Shown piece after piece: positions 23,055-31,837 of a stretch of DNA of 64,000 nucleotides; position 1 is the first letter of the stretch, and every line of letters starts with the position of its first letter. The translations under genes and the position numbers were made by a program. The notes beneath the pieces were generated by a model. That model did no database searches and had not been told where the DNA came from. It saw only the letters and a list, made by a program, of their open reading frames with translations. The stretch lies in the NCBI GenBank assembly GCA_030062745.1, contig CP099843.1, positions 18,952,997-19,016,996 of the forward strand. Reading direction: 5' to 3'. Source of the DNA: Capitulum mitella. Lineage: Eukaryota > Arthropoda > Thecostraca > Pollicipedomorpha > Pollicipedidae.

Positions 23055-26000
23055 GCGTGTGCATTTTTTATCGTTTTATTTCTTAACCATATGCAATAGT
23101 AATTGCATTCATGGCAATGATAATACACAATGACAATTTGTAGTCGATGGATCCTTCAAGTAGACACATGAATACACACATAGTCCGGGAAATGGTTTTT
23201 CTTGTCACTGTGATTACTAAAGAAGAAATACACCATGATTTTTAGACATCGTGATTTTGGTGTGTATGTATAAAAGCACAAGAACCATCGGTTTCCTACC
23301 GCCAATGCTACAAGGTCACGTTAAACCGCACCAGTCGGGGATGCGAACTGCGCGATTCTTGACACCTTTATGATCTTGGAAAGTAACGGAGACAGATTTA
23401 AAGAGTGATATATAATGATATATTATATGATATATTATATAGATACATATAATATAGATCTATATTACATAGATATTATACATGATATATTATGGAGTGT
23501 CAATCGAAAGCTCGTCAGTTTTTGGGTACAATGAACATACTTTCGACGACGCACAGCGTCTTTCTATGGGTCGCGAGATCAAACTATGTTCTAAATATGC
23601 TGTTAATGGCGCGGAAGCGCCATTAACAGTATATGTTTCTAAGAATATGCTTAATTCTTGATTCCATGATTCCAAAAATCGAAAAAATCGGATGGATTCA
23701 GAAATGTTTCGTGATTACTGAGAACTCCAAAAGAGTTCGGAAAAGTTCTGTTGAGGTAAAAACAGCAAAAATTTCAAAACTTTGGAGATCATATCAGCAG
23801 ATAATAACAGACATACCTATTACATAACAAAACATGTGGAAATCTGAACACAACCACTGGTGGCAAACAAAAAATGTTCACCCTCTTCTCTTTTTCCCAG
23901 ATATCTTCCGCGATACGCAGTAAAATCAAAGCAACTTTGTCTCTTTTTCCGTTGTATCCAAAGAGCGTTTCCTGCCTCCAAAATTTTACAATCGCTCCAT
24001 AGCTTTGTTCATTACAGCCCCAAGGTCGGAAAGTGGGTTGCAAGGCCGATGCACTGTCAGCAGCGGACGGTCGCACGCGTTTGAGGCCGCGTGACAGGCA
24101 CTGTCTTGGTCCACAGCGTTAACATACGTAACCCAAAGCACATGTGACCTAAGCTGAAACACAACTAACCTGGGTCATGTAAAGTGTTAAGAGCCGTTAA
24201 GTTAAATTAAGAGCCGAGGCCAGGTAAGGAAATTTAGCATTCTGTACATGGGTCACCTGGAAAGTTTGCGAGCACTTCAGCTGCATAATGAACGCAGATG
24301 CCCCTAAAGCACGGACAAACTAGGTAACGTCAATCGTGATCATATAGCGTACAGCGATGAAGATCACTACACAGATGACCTCCCCACAAAACTTTGTCGC
24401 TGCAGTGGTTTACAGCAATCGGGAGATAAAGGTGATGAATGTTCTCTCAACAGTGCGTGTAACTTTCACATCGCTACCAACTTCCGGGTTAAAATGGGGC
24501 CATTTCACGTCCAACGGACTGTCCGTTGGTTTTTCATGACAAGAAGTAGAAGAATGCCCCGTTATTTTTTCCACAAGGCATGAAGCTCTTCTTCGAAACT
24601 GTTTGTCCTCTTACGAGTATTCTGAACTGTCTCGGTTCAGTCCGGTCGGAAATGCGCCGTTTCGGCCGTGACGTTATATTTCACGTACCGGCCAGCTGTT
24701 TGGCATCGTGGCCGCGCATTAGCGCAGAGCACAGACATGAAGCATAGACTGATGACGGCCGTGAATCCTATGCGGATCGTCATTTTGGAACAGCTGCCTT
24801 CGAGTGTGGCAGCCTCCGATTAATGCGCCATGAAGGTCTAACCAGTTCAAATGGTGCTTTACTGGAGATGTTGTGGGTGGTCAACCCTAACTGATCTGAA
24901 CACTGTCTCAAGCTGGACGCCCACTGAGCTCCTTCTGACATTCCCCCTCCCCCTTTTTTCCAGGGCCAAAGCCAAGCCTCTCGTGCCATCGCGCCGAAAC
25001 TTTGCGACGTTTTCTGCGCATCTTTTGTACACGTTTTATCAAAAGCTGAATGAGCACCGGGACTGGGACCGGGACCACAGACCACGGGCGACTCCAGGGA
25101 ACCTTTTGAGAGGCACGTCAGGCCAGTCTGCGGTCGTTTTAGACGCGTGCTCGCTTCTTACGAAACGAACAGCCGATCTTCGTCGATAGTATGATTTCAA
25201 TGAATAACATTCACGATAACTGGCCACCCCACAGTCTACCAAAACTTATCTGAAAACTTCCAATGGCGGATACAGAGGACATAAAAGGGGCAATGCTGCA
25301 TCATGAGCACGTCGGTTCTGTTTCGCCAGCAACCATTCAATACGAAAACAGGACACAAGTTTCAACATTTTAGTACAAAGACGCTTAAATCCTCCAACGC
25401 ACAGAATGGCACAAATGAAATCAATCGCAATGAAAATCAAACAGTCACAAAGGAGACGAGCAAAACAAATCATACCGCCCTACTGATTATTACATGATCA
25501 GTAAACCCTATTTCATAGTTTGCGCATACAGAATCACATTCTGAACATCTCTGCCAATACGTTACCTAAAAATAACTGAACTTACACTGTTGCGAGTCTC
25601 AAACGTATACAGTCCGACGAAAAGACGTGCTGGACCAAAAAGCGCCATTAAAATGACAGATCTAAAAACGAATAAGTTACGGTAATAGACGTCACCAAGG
25701 ACCCGAGCAAATCAAGGATGTAATAAATAGGACAAAAAGCGCAACCTTCTGAATCATTGCAGCATTAATTCATTCACGAATCTACACTAGGAAACTGTAA
25801 TGTATAACAAAAAACGTTAACTCTTACGCAAATTCAAGGAGGCGAGCTGCAACAAGTAATGCGCAAACTTGTTCACTAATTTCTGTGCACTTACAATACC
25901 AAACCTTTGGCCCTCACCGTCAGGCAGTACCACAGCGAAACAGATTCTGCGTTCTAAAAGCCAAGAATGGTTCGACAATTAGACGTTTCCATTTGTCATA

Positions 26001-29000
26001 TGTGTCATAACGGTACGAAGGCCATTTTCCCAGAGAACATATACCACGACCAAGGGCGGGGCCGGACACAAAAATCTGTAACGCTCAGACTTCAAGCCAC
26101 ATGTACCAATGAGTCGGATCACTGATTTGATGATCAGACAGTTACACGTGCACTTGGTTCCTTACTTAAGGTCACATTCATAAAATGAGGACACTGACCT
26201 ACTTTACCTTTTACTGACCTCCAAGGTGTCACAGGTACTGGGAAGCGCTGATTTGCGTACCAGCAGTGGTTTCAGTCCACTGTTATTGCCTGAAGTCGTT
26301 GTGGGCCCATAAGCACCCTACACGTTACGTCCCAGAACTAGGATCCAACAGCATCCACTGACATGACCTCTGCTAAGGTCGCCGGTATGGTCATGGTGTG
26401 ACCCCCAACGTCAAACCAGGTATCACAAGTGGTGCCAAAAAGCATAAGCTACACGCTCGTTTTAGTTCCGTCTCTCTATCACACCAAGTCTGCAGATGGC
26501 TGGGGCCGTTAACCCCCGTCCCCGCGCTTTGGTCGAAGGTAGCCAAATGGCGAATACAGACGTGTGTTAAACGTATGTAATTTGCACATGTACCCCCATT
26601 TTGATTCCCATGCAGAGCTACTGACGCGGTTTCCCATTTTTAATTTGTATTTTATTTTTTGTTTCAAATCCGATAGTTTCGATCCATAAGCTTTTTAACG
26701 AAACGGAACAAAAAAGCATTCCGATCTGCGCTTATAGCCAAAGTTTTACCACGCTACTTTGGAATCAGACTGCGAGCTAAGCAGAGCATGCTGCACGCAC
26801 TCTGATCCTACACCTGATCACACAATCCCAGATTACCGGCATCTTTTCGTGGTGAAAATGTAACGTGCCAACATGAACGACATGACTACGCGATACTAGT
26901 GCGCCCCTCTCTGGGCCAATTTCCAGCTAACTAACGAGACAAACAGCAAGCACTGAGGCGACTCAAACACATCTGCTTAACTCTATTCCCGGAGGGCTAG
27001 ACGCTATGGGCAATTCCCAGCAGGGGGAGGGGATTCAGCCCCCCCCGAGATCTTGAGAACTACACGTCCGATTTCATCGCAACAAGCAGCAATCGGTTTG
27101 CAATGACATAAACTGCACTTTTACACGAAGAAGTCTTCGAAATTTTGAAAGGGCGGATACAGGGCGGGGGGCAAAAAATTCAAATTGAGGGATATTTTTT
27201 GATTTCTTAGAACTCCGTTCTTTATCGACCGATTTTGATGAAATTGCCATAAATCGGGAGATTATGGATGGGACTTTTACCATCGGTACATACAACTGAA
27301 ATTCTGAGAAAATTCATGGGCGTTGACATGGTTTCAAAAACAATTTCATTAGTTTTTCAACAACTAAATGGACAGAAAAGTTAAAAGCACTTTTTGGGCT
27401 TCTGCTAGTCGCGTTACGCTGAACAAGTTCAAATCATGCCACAATCTTTGTATAATGGTAGCACAGGCGGTGCCAGGGACATGAAAAACGGGGAACTGTC
27501 ATGCTCACATGTTCCTGAGACCAACTTACGACCTCTGACCTTAAATGACCTCCAGTGACCTTAGAGCAGTGTTGGAAAAACCGTACTTTTCTGGTCTCAA
27601 GGAACACCAAAAAATTTATATCCCCCCAAAAATTGTACTCCAAAATGGTCATTTGCCCAAAAGACATGGGTATTCCTACTAAACCAGAGTTTGAAATTGC
27701 CCAGCGTTCCCCCCCCGTTGATGGTTTACCATCCATTTTCAGCTGCTGAAGTACACTCCGAACTCACGGCCAGCCGCCTCCCCCCTCCAGGTCAACGACT
27801 CCGCTGACCTACCATGTAGACCACGGACACTGGCTTGCTCCCCCAAACGGAGCCACTGGACCCGCCCCTTCTGGCCACATATGCCTGCAAAGCACCTAGT
27901 TAGTCCATGCTTCTCACATCAACGCATGACATTTTATACTCCAAAAGAGAATTTGTACTCCGATACCAGGAAGAAAAACCAGGCTTCCCACAATGCCTTG
28001 GAGTCGCTTGGAATGATATCGTGTGCATTTAATATTATTTGAAAACGTTTTCAGTCATTTGAATCCACTCTGTTTCAAAAAGTCCATTTTTTGGCTGTTG
28101 CGATATAGGGTATACGCACTGACATTTTTGGCCGTAGCTCCGTGACCCGACCTGAGATCAAGCTGAAACTTGGTACACAAGTAGAGGGCACCGTTCTACG
28201 TCATATATGTTCCGGGTTTGGCATTTGGAGAAACAGACAGCGCCAAAATTACTATAATAAAACCAAATTTTGACTTTTCACTTTGACCTGACCTTGTAAA
28301 GTGACCTCAGATGAAGAAAATTCTACCTGCGTGTTGCCCAACTATTTAGCTATACATCCACATAAGGTTTTAGGTTCTATCTTAAAAAAGTTATTTTGGG
28401 CAGTCATTTTCGTTTTACCCTCAACAGGGCTAAAAATGGCCTGAGGCGCCTCCCGAAAACGTTGCCTGGCTCCGCCCCTGAGCAAAATAGAATTCCGAAA
28501 TTTTGTCACAGTACGTAGAAAAAAATACCTAGGAAAGTTCACCAAATTTCGTGAAGCTACGCCGAAAACCCTGGAATCGGCAAGCAAAAAACCCGCGGGC
28601 GAGCGGATTCAGCCCCCAACCCCTCCCGGGAATAGGCTTAAGTGAGAGATCCGATGCTCTACCACCAGAACTGCCGGCAATACAAATATTTCGTTTTTGA
28701 CGCAGTTCTATTCAGAAGTCTGAACATTTTTCGGTTAACATACATACCCCAGGAAAAGAATAACTGAAACTAAGTAAGCATACGTGATCAAGAAACATGG
28801 CATGACTGGTACAACTTTAACCTTCGCCGGGCCGGGGAGGAACTCATGAGAATCTCCCTCCGGCTTCCCGAGGAGAGCCAAAAAAGGGAAAGGCGCAGAG
28901 ACACGAAACCTGGCGAGCCTTTTCATACATATTTTCGCACTCGGCGCCAATTTTCAAACTTTACGTCGCATCGGGTTACTGACCCAGCTCTGGTCAAGAA

Positions 29001-30386
29001 CGACCATGTTAAAAAAAAATGGTGGCATAACTTTTTTTACAAGGATGTGCTGATTGACATAAAACATGCCCCACTCGTCAAACATAACAAATGGAACAAT
29101 TATGCTACATCGAGTTTTCGGAAATGTTCACGTCATTAACCTTAGGTCAGCTAAACTTTCAGTCTTTTTGTGTTGTCTAGAGAAACTGTGGGCCTGGTTC
29201 AGTGATTTTAAAGCTGGAATATACGCAATGTTTCTCACGTCCTTTGCACACATAACTGTACTTCCTGACTCGTGATCTGGGTTCAGGTCACGTTTTATAC
29301 CCAATGAGAGGCAGACCGAGACTGAAGTTAGCGCGGCAATATGTTCCTAGGAACTAAATCTTATATTCCAAGTGCTGCCTGAACCAAAACCATGAAGAGC
29401 AAGGTCACAGATAGAGTGAAATATAACGTGTCATACAATGCATGTTTCTTGGCCTATTTAACGCGGAAATTCTACAAAAAAGTCGCTTTCAAAGGATTTT
29501 TGCGCACAAGAAAAACATGAAATGGTCCCAGTCGTCGTACACATGCAACAACGCAACATTTTGTAGTTCCAAGCTAGGAGTACCACCAGCACGCTAGTGG
29601 CCTCCATCTGACGTCTCTGGGTAGCCCCAAAAATCAGTCTGTCCTATGTTGTACATTTCCGGGGAACGTTGCACAACAATGCAAACGTCGATATCTCCAA
29701 ACCGGTCATCCATAACGTCAAACAGACTTATCAGTGTACTCGCTAAGCCGGAAATCCGCATAAAGCCACCAAAAGGCCAAACTACGAAAAAAAATAGTGC
29801 AATGCTGGAGGAAACTACTGTCAGATGTACGTCCAGTTTGTTGTAAGAAAATTCGATAATCTACCTGGCCGCACTAAAAAAAGGCTTTACTCAATTCTGC
29901 TCTAAGACATATTCTCCCTGAACCCGGCAAAACGCATATCCGGCCTAGGATGACCCAGCATGAGGTCAGAGCCTCATAGTGAAATGTCTGGTCATGGTGA
30001 TATGCAATACACGCCAGAGTCACCATAAACTGTAAAAGTACCGACGACGTGGCGACGAAGTAAAACTGAACGTCGAATCGCAAAACATGGCCGCCTTTAT
30101 GGACGTCACTGACATATGACTCCAGACATGACGTAAGATTCTTCCTTCCAAATTTTTGTATGTCAACTGATGTAAGACAAGCACACGTCCAGCTGCCGCC
30201 GTTATGAGCACGTCGGAAAACTGAGCACCATCTCACCTGCTTATTGGCCTCCTGGCCTTTGTCTGTCTCTGGGTCATCCATTCCTTGCTGGGAGCCCACG
30301 GATATTAGCTCAACTTCATCCTGCTGTAGTGCTCTGCTTAGTCGGATCTCACCACTGGGTGTTCTGCGGTCACTCCCGCACGACAT
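10593..30386 (-). CDS. Anoctamin (TMEM16 family) gene, 18 exons, about 951 aa
   Basis: Anoctamins are dimeric ten-helix membrane proteins that act as calcium-activated chloride channels or lipid scramblases. Exons from 30386 down to 10593 spell, in order, an N-terminal cytosolic domain ([14 protein letters not shown] near residue 57, [11 protein letters not shown] near 112), TM1 ([15 protein letters not shown]), TM2 ([18 protein letters not shown]), [43 protein letters not shown] and a C-terminal [10 protein letters not shown]. All 17 junctions keep phase, giving 2613 coding bases before the last exon. Acidic calcium-site residues E611, E670, E673, E702 and D706 are present by my alignment, but the Asn pair expected before E611 is Leu607-Thr608. 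DIGIW and PRWAADF-like stretches suggest the ANO3-ANO6 side of the family; I cannot name an orthologue. Three introns carry arrays seeded from splice sites. Exon 1 and the C-terminal tail are the least certain parts. Confidence 0.92.
10965..11274 (-). repeat. 62-bp tandem repeat x5 overlapping the exon 17 donor
   Basis: Five copies start at 10965, 11027, 11089, 11151 and 11213, with only a few differences. The copy at 11213-11274 holds the last 17 coding bases of exon 17 and its donor CAG/GTGGGC; the other four lie in the intron. Each of these keeps a GT: CAG/GTGGGC in two, CAA/GTGGGC at 11151 and CAG/GTGGAC at 10965. A unit of 62 is not a multiple of three, so use of another donor would add frame-shifting sequence. 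Confidence 0.95.
11258..11356 (-). CDS. Anoctamin exon 17
   Basis: 33 codons, [20 protein letters not shown] then [13 protein letters not shown]. It covers the end of the last membrane helix and the amphipathic stretch after it. The acceptor is TTTGTTCCAG. The donor CAG/GTGGGC is the most upstream of five tandem copies and is the one that keeps frame with exon 18. Confidence 0.88.
11631..11736 (-). CDS. Anoctamin exon 16
   Basis: Acceptor CTTTTGACAG, donor CAG/GTCAGC. It encodes [20 protein letters not shown] then [15 protein letters not shown], the extracellular loop and the start of the last helix. The phase (1 + 105 bases) matches its neighbours. Confidence 0.88.
11815..12203 (-). repeat. 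21-bp degenerate tandem repeat seeded at the exon 15 donor
   Basis: On the minus strand the unit resembles CGCAGGTCAGATCAGGTCACC, and about 17 or 18 units can be followed. The first unit is TGCAG/GTCAGACC at the exon 15 boundary itself; most later units repeat a CAG/GT-like donor core with drift. One unit near 12050 is longer. The array fills nearly all of the intron between exons 15 and 16. Confidence 0.85.
12183..12361 (-). CDS. Anoctamin exon 15
   Basis: Acceptor GGTTCGCGCCAG, donor CTGCAG/GTCAGA. It begins [16 protein letters not shown], a strongly conserved helix and loop of the family, and ends [11 protein letters not shown]. 179 bases, leaving AG to complete the next codon (Arg). Confidence 0.93.
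12770..12975 (-). CDS. Anoctamin exon 14
   Basis: Acceptor TGTTGCGCAG, donor AAC/GTGAGTG. It encodes [19 protein letters not shown] and [12 protein letters not shown] (E702 and D706, calcium-site positions in the family) and ends [20 protein letters not shown]. 206 bases, completing the Val codon split with exon 13. Confidence 0.95.
13227..13405 (-). CDS. Anoctamin exon 13
   Basis: It encodes [20 protein letters not shown], then DLPRWAADF and FWEYLEM with E670 and E673 at family calcium-site positions. The donor ATGG/GTAAGT is strong. The acceptor is read as CCCGAG/A because only this AG keeps frame; its pyrimidine tract is weak, so this boundary is less sure. Confidence 0.85.
13831..13928 (-). 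CDS. Anoctamin exon 12
   Basis: It encodes [20 protein letters not shown], then [12 protein letters not shown]. This is the helix carrying the first calcium ligands; Glu611 is present, while Leu607-Thr608 stand where the family usually has two Asn. Acceptor GTGTGTCCAG, donor TTACC/GTGAGT. The acceptor and first 34 coding bases are duplicated upstream at 13973-14050. Confidence 0.93.
13895..14050 (-). repeat. 78-bp tandem duplication spanning the exon 12 acceptor
   Basis: Units 13895-13972 and 13973-14050. The gene-distal unit repeats the intron end and the codons for [12 protein letters not shown], but its acceptor reads TTTGTCCGG instead of GTGTCCAG, so the AG is lost. The working unit keeps the AG. 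A unit of 78 bases equals 26 codons. Confidence 0.93.
14115..14156. repeat. Perfect 15-bp hairpin in an intron
   Basis: CAACTCGTTTTTGAA at 14115-14129 is followed 12 bases later by its exact reverse complement at 14142-14156. The sequence TTTCAAAAACG occurs once more just downstream. It lies in the intron between exons 11 and 12; role unknown. Confidence 0.9.
14543..14746 (-). CDS. Anoctamin exon 11
   Basis: 68 codons with clean acceptor CTTCCAG and donor GAAGAG/GTGGGC. It includes [20 protein letters not shown] and [20 protein letters not shown], both hallmark stretches of the family, and ends GYRQEE, which continues into Cys583 of exon 12. Confidence 0.96.
15132..15296 (-). CDS. Anoctamin exon 10
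   Basis: 55 codons with acceptor TTTTTGGCAG and donor AACCAG/GTACTG. It encodes [20 protein letters not shown] and [17 protein letters not shown], two membrane helices joined by a short loop. Confidence 0.95.
15451..15635 (-). repeat. 37-bp tandem repeat x5 seeded at the exon 9 donor
   Basis: Units start at 15451 (partial match), 15488, 15525, 15562 and 15599. The unit at 15599-15635 contains the last 21 coding bases of exon 9 and the donor CTGCTG/GTCAGT. The next units read CTG/GTCCGC, CTG/GTACGC and GTG/GTCCGC; the last has lost the GT. The unit length is not a multiple of three, so a downstream donor would shift the frame. Confidence 0.92.
15615..15710 (-). CDS. Anoctamin exon 9
   Basis: 32 codons, [20 protein letters not shown] then [12 protein letters not shown]: the loop and start of a helix that is completed by exon 10. 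The acceptor is GTCGGCAG. Donor CTG/GTCAGT is chosen because it joins IMVAIAI in frame and in family register. Confidence 0.88.
16185..16318 (-). CDS. Anoctamin exon 8
   Basis: After acceptor GGGTCACAG it encodes [20 protein letters not shown], then [18 protein letters not shown]. The phase requires the exon to end at GAG with GCGAGT next, a GC-AG intron. The nearby GT (GGCGA/GTACCT) would bring a stop codon straight after the junction. Confidence 0.9.
16319..17324. other. Anoctamin intron 7, nothing else recognised
   Basis: No second gene or clear repeat seen. Short open frames lack domains. Confidence 0.5.
17325..17482 (-). CDS. Anoctamin exon 7
   Basis: Acceptor GACTGCCCCAG, donor TTTGGG/GTGAGC. 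It encodes [19 protein letters not shown], a cysteine-rich extracellular loop, then [20 protein letters not shown]. The cysteine pattern C-x8-C-x2-C-x3-C-x11-C fits the disulfide-bonded loop between TM1 and TM2. Confidence 0.95.
17483..19237. other. Anoctamin intron 6, nothing else recognised
   Basis: Contains a short AATGATAAGAAT-type repeat near 18464-18510 and a poly-A-rich patch near 18150. No coding family seen. Confidence 0.5.
19238..19470 (-). CDS. Anoctamin exon 6
   Basis: Acceptor CCGTGCAG, donor CCCAG/GTTGGT. It encodes [40 protein letters not shown] and the rest of TM1 ([20 protein letters not shown]). The QPLD-x5-YFG motif before TM1 is typical of the family. Confidence 0.96.
19741..19915 (-). 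CDS. Anoctamin exon 5
   Basis: Acceptor GGGCCGCCAG, donor CACGAG/GTAAGG. It encodes [20 protein letters not shown] and [15 protein letters not shown]. The AVRxRVV and GTYxAxYxxHE motifs are conserved in the cytosolic domain. Confidence 0.94.
19916..21131. other. Anoctamin intron 4, nothing else recognised
   Basis: No gene, RNA or strong repeat recognised; a (T)9 run lies near 20777. Confidence 0.5.
21132..21301 (-). CDS. Anoctamin exon 4
   Basis: Acceptor CTTGTGCTGGCAG, donor TATCT/GTGAGT. It encodes [20 protein letters not shown], then [19 protein letters not shown]. The closing S-R-D-R-x-x-L is typical just before the AVR motif of exon 5. Confidence 0.88.
21811..21945 (-). CDS. Anoctamin exon 3
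   Basis: 45 codons; acceptor CATCTGCTCCAG, donor AAACTC/GTGAGT. It encodes [20 protein letters not shown] and [20 protein letters not shown]. FVKIHxPWEVLxRYAExxK is one of the clearest N-terminal signatures of anoctamins. Confidence 0.95.
22411..22454. repeat. (AT)n microsatellite
   Basis: An uninterrupted AT run of 22 units in the intron between exons 2 and 3. A similar short TATA-rich run lies near 22217-22245. Confidence 0.95.
22836..22961 (-). CDS. Anoctamin exon 2
   Basis: 42 codons; acceptor TTTCCTTGCAG, donor AATCTG/GTGAGT. It starts [20 protein letters not shown] and ends RQEVFEENL. The YFxDGxRxIDxVL motif opens the conserved part of the cytosolic domain. Confidence 0.94.
23022..23060. 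repeat. (GCGT)n microsatellite
   Basis: About eight GTGC/GCGT units in anoctamin intron 1. Confidence 0.95.
23395..23500. repeat. AT-rich palindromic low-complexity tract
   Basis: Repeated ATATTATATGATATATT-like words, many self-complementary, in anoctamin intron 1. Confidence 0.8.
23595..23634. repeat. Strong hairpin, 18-bp stem with 4-base loop
   Basis: The arm ATATGCTGTTAATGGCGC is followed by GGAA and then GCGCCATTAACAGTATAT. Pairing is complete except one G-T. It is inside intron 1 and directly follows an AT-rich palindromic tract. Confidence 0.9.
23635..26945. other. Anoctamin intron 1, central part, nothing recognised
   Basis: 3.3 kb without recognisable genes. Open frames of 60 to 112 codons exist on both strands but have no domain. 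A short unpaired A+T-rich composition dominates after 25480. Confidence 0.45.
26946..26980 (-). pseudogene. tRNA-like 3' part, cut by a TTAA element
   Basis: On the minus strand, after the TTAA, the sequence GCAGATGTGTTTGAGTCGCC has a B-box-like GTTTGAGTC (one mismatch from GTTCGAGTC). Joined across the element to 28642-28678, this B box falls at about the right distance from the A box. The acceptor stem does not pair, so it is at best a decayed tRNA or tRNA-derived SINE head. Confidence 0.3.
26977..28641 (-). mobile_element. piggyBac-like non-autonomous element, copy C, with insert
   Basis: Reverse orientation relative to copies A and B. The ends are TTAACTCTATTCCCGG and CCCGGGAATAGGCTTAA, each with the family's G/C palindrome inside. 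At 1665 bases it is about 450-490 longer than A or B because an unrelated segment at about 27563-28003 interrupts the block of GACCTCCAGTGACCTT. No transposase is present. It lies in anoctamin intron 1. Confidence 0.85.
27563..28003. mobile_element. Segment nested in piggyBac-like copy C
   Basis: This stretch is absent from copies A and B at the matching place. It starts near AGAGCAGTGTTGGAAAAAC and ends near CCCACAATGCCTT; CCTTAGAG and CCTTGGAG on its two sides may be a worn target duplication. An internal phrase (TTTTCTGGT..AACACCAA) resembles 38813-38834. The element type is not identified. Confidence 0.55.
28642..28678 (-). pseudogene. tRNA-like 5' part
   Basis: Minus strand: GCCGGCAGTTCTGGTGGTAG then AGCATCGGAT, which resembles a tRNA acceptor arm, A box and D arm. 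It is immediately followed by the TTAA of element copy C, and its likely continuation lies at 26946-26980. The anticodon stem does not pair well. Confidence 0.35.
28817..29290 (+). mobile_element. Second TTAA family (TTAACCTTCGCCG), copy 1
   Basis: Starts TTAACCTTCGCCGGGCCGGG and then shares with 39711 onward, in order, CATGAGAA..CTCCC, GGCGCAGAGA.ACGAA, a stretch about TGGCATAAC and a block with TTTCTCACGTC..CACACAT. The right end was not located; the similarity fades near 29290. The TTAA start suggests a piggyBac-type non-autonomous element, but the match to the first family is only in the target site. Confidence 0.6.
29291..30236. other. Anoctamin intron 1, left over, nothing recognised
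   Basis: No coding family seen next to exon 1. Confidence 0.5.
30237..30386 (-). CDS. Probable anoctamin exon 1
   Basis: 50 codons from ATG at 30386 to a strong donor AAGCAG/GTGAGA, phase 0 like the next exon. The product ([20 protein letters not shown], later [17 protein letters not shown]) is polar and acidic, as expected of the variable N-terminus. The link to exon 2 crosses a 7.3 kb intron and rests on phase and strand only; another first exon is possible. Confidence 0.55.
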
Positions 30387-31003
30387 GAGTTTGTCACGGC
30401 AACGCCACCATCCAGATCTGTGGGAAACCGATGCAGATTATCCTCAGCACCGTGCATGTCTGTGCTAGCCAATGCCGGTTCAATGAATTTGCATCCGACC
30501 CTCTGCAAAGACGGCTTATAGTTAAACAGGGTTAATACCTGAAAGTTGATAAACCAGCCTACCAAGTTTGGCAGGCTGGCTTGGCAGGTCAAGTTAAAAA
30601 CTAGACCAGCCAAGTTTTTACACTTTGTCTAACCTTATTTTTATGGATCTGGCTCGAAATGTGTACGGTGAGATACAATCCCTCTCCATCCCTCCTGATA
30701 TTCCACAAATTTGCAATTTATGCTTGAACATATAACAGATCTCTTTGTAGGTCTACTATTTAATGCAATCCTTGGCGCAGATTCCTACCAAGAAGTGCTG
30801 AAACGCTTGCGATAAGAACAACTTTTCTTGTAAGGAGACCCACGAACGTCGGGAGATCGTTGAGGAAAAAGTATGTCAAATCTCAATCTATGATAACAAA
30901 CACTAAATGGGACGGTCCACCTTCAAAACGTGCTTTGGACTGAGACATCTCGTCCTCTTAACAATATACTTGTAATACACATTACGTACGGAATCCACGC
31001 ACG
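30387..31003. other. Region upstream of the anoctamin gene
   Basis: This should contain the promoter if exon 1 is right. I see no TATA box that I could defend. A short inverted repeat, CCAGCCT..AGGCTGG, lies near 30554-30579. Confidence 0.4.
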
Positions 31004-31135
31004 CACACACGCATGCACGTACGTACGTAGACGCACACACACACACACACACGCACAAACACACGCACATACATACATACATATATATATATATGTAAAT
31101 ATATATTTATATACATATATATTTACATACATATC
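31004..31135. repeat. Compound microsatellite (CACG/CA)n, (TACA)n, (TA)n
   Basis: A run of CACGCACA units passes into CATA and then TATATG/TATA units. Confidence 0.95.
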
Positions 31136-31837
31136 ACATTGTTGTATAGACCCGACAGCCACACCAGATCCAATACCAGGTAACGGCTGATTCTGCGGCA
31201 AAAGATTAACGTGACGTCAAGACTGCGACAAGATTGTGTAGCAATCCGGCTGACCTAAACTTGTCCGCTTCTGAACTGACCCGCGTCTGATGTTTTTTTA
31301 ATGTTGAAAATTTTATACCACCTCCTTAGATATGGTGCTTTTCACCCTAGTTGGATAATTTTCGCTGTATCTCAGAAACCAGGAAAGGTAATGGTATGAT
31401 TCTGCTTACACTTTTCTCACATTACTATTACATATTCCGGAAAACAAAATACTAAATCACAAAGTCAGCATTCAACGACGTCATGATGGCGTCAAATCTA
31501 TCCGCTTTTGACTAAGTCTGACGGAACAAAAAAAAAAGAAAATGTAAGATACAGTCTATATGTAATAACAAATACAAGATAAATCTTTTAAAGTTCATTA
31601 CTTCATAATTTTGCTTTACTGCGTCCAAAAGCTAACGAGATTTACACAGATAAAGGAAATATATTTCGTCCAATCTTAAGCAAATGAAAGACCTATTGAA
31701 TCCGTACCATTCTTAATGATTGGACCTGCGACTTCTCAAAGTATTGAGGAAGATAACTACCTACTACGTTTTGCCGCTCCCACTGCCATTTTCTTGGTTC
31801 CGTCTGGCATTCCGGCTTCGGGCCTGTTCCCGCACAG
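31136..31837. other. Intergenic, nothing recognised
   Basis: A+T-rich DNA without a supported feature. Confidence 0.5.

Noticed and set aside
31004-31135. CRISPR-like or regulatory repeat
   Set aside because: It is plain microsatellite sequence without spacers.
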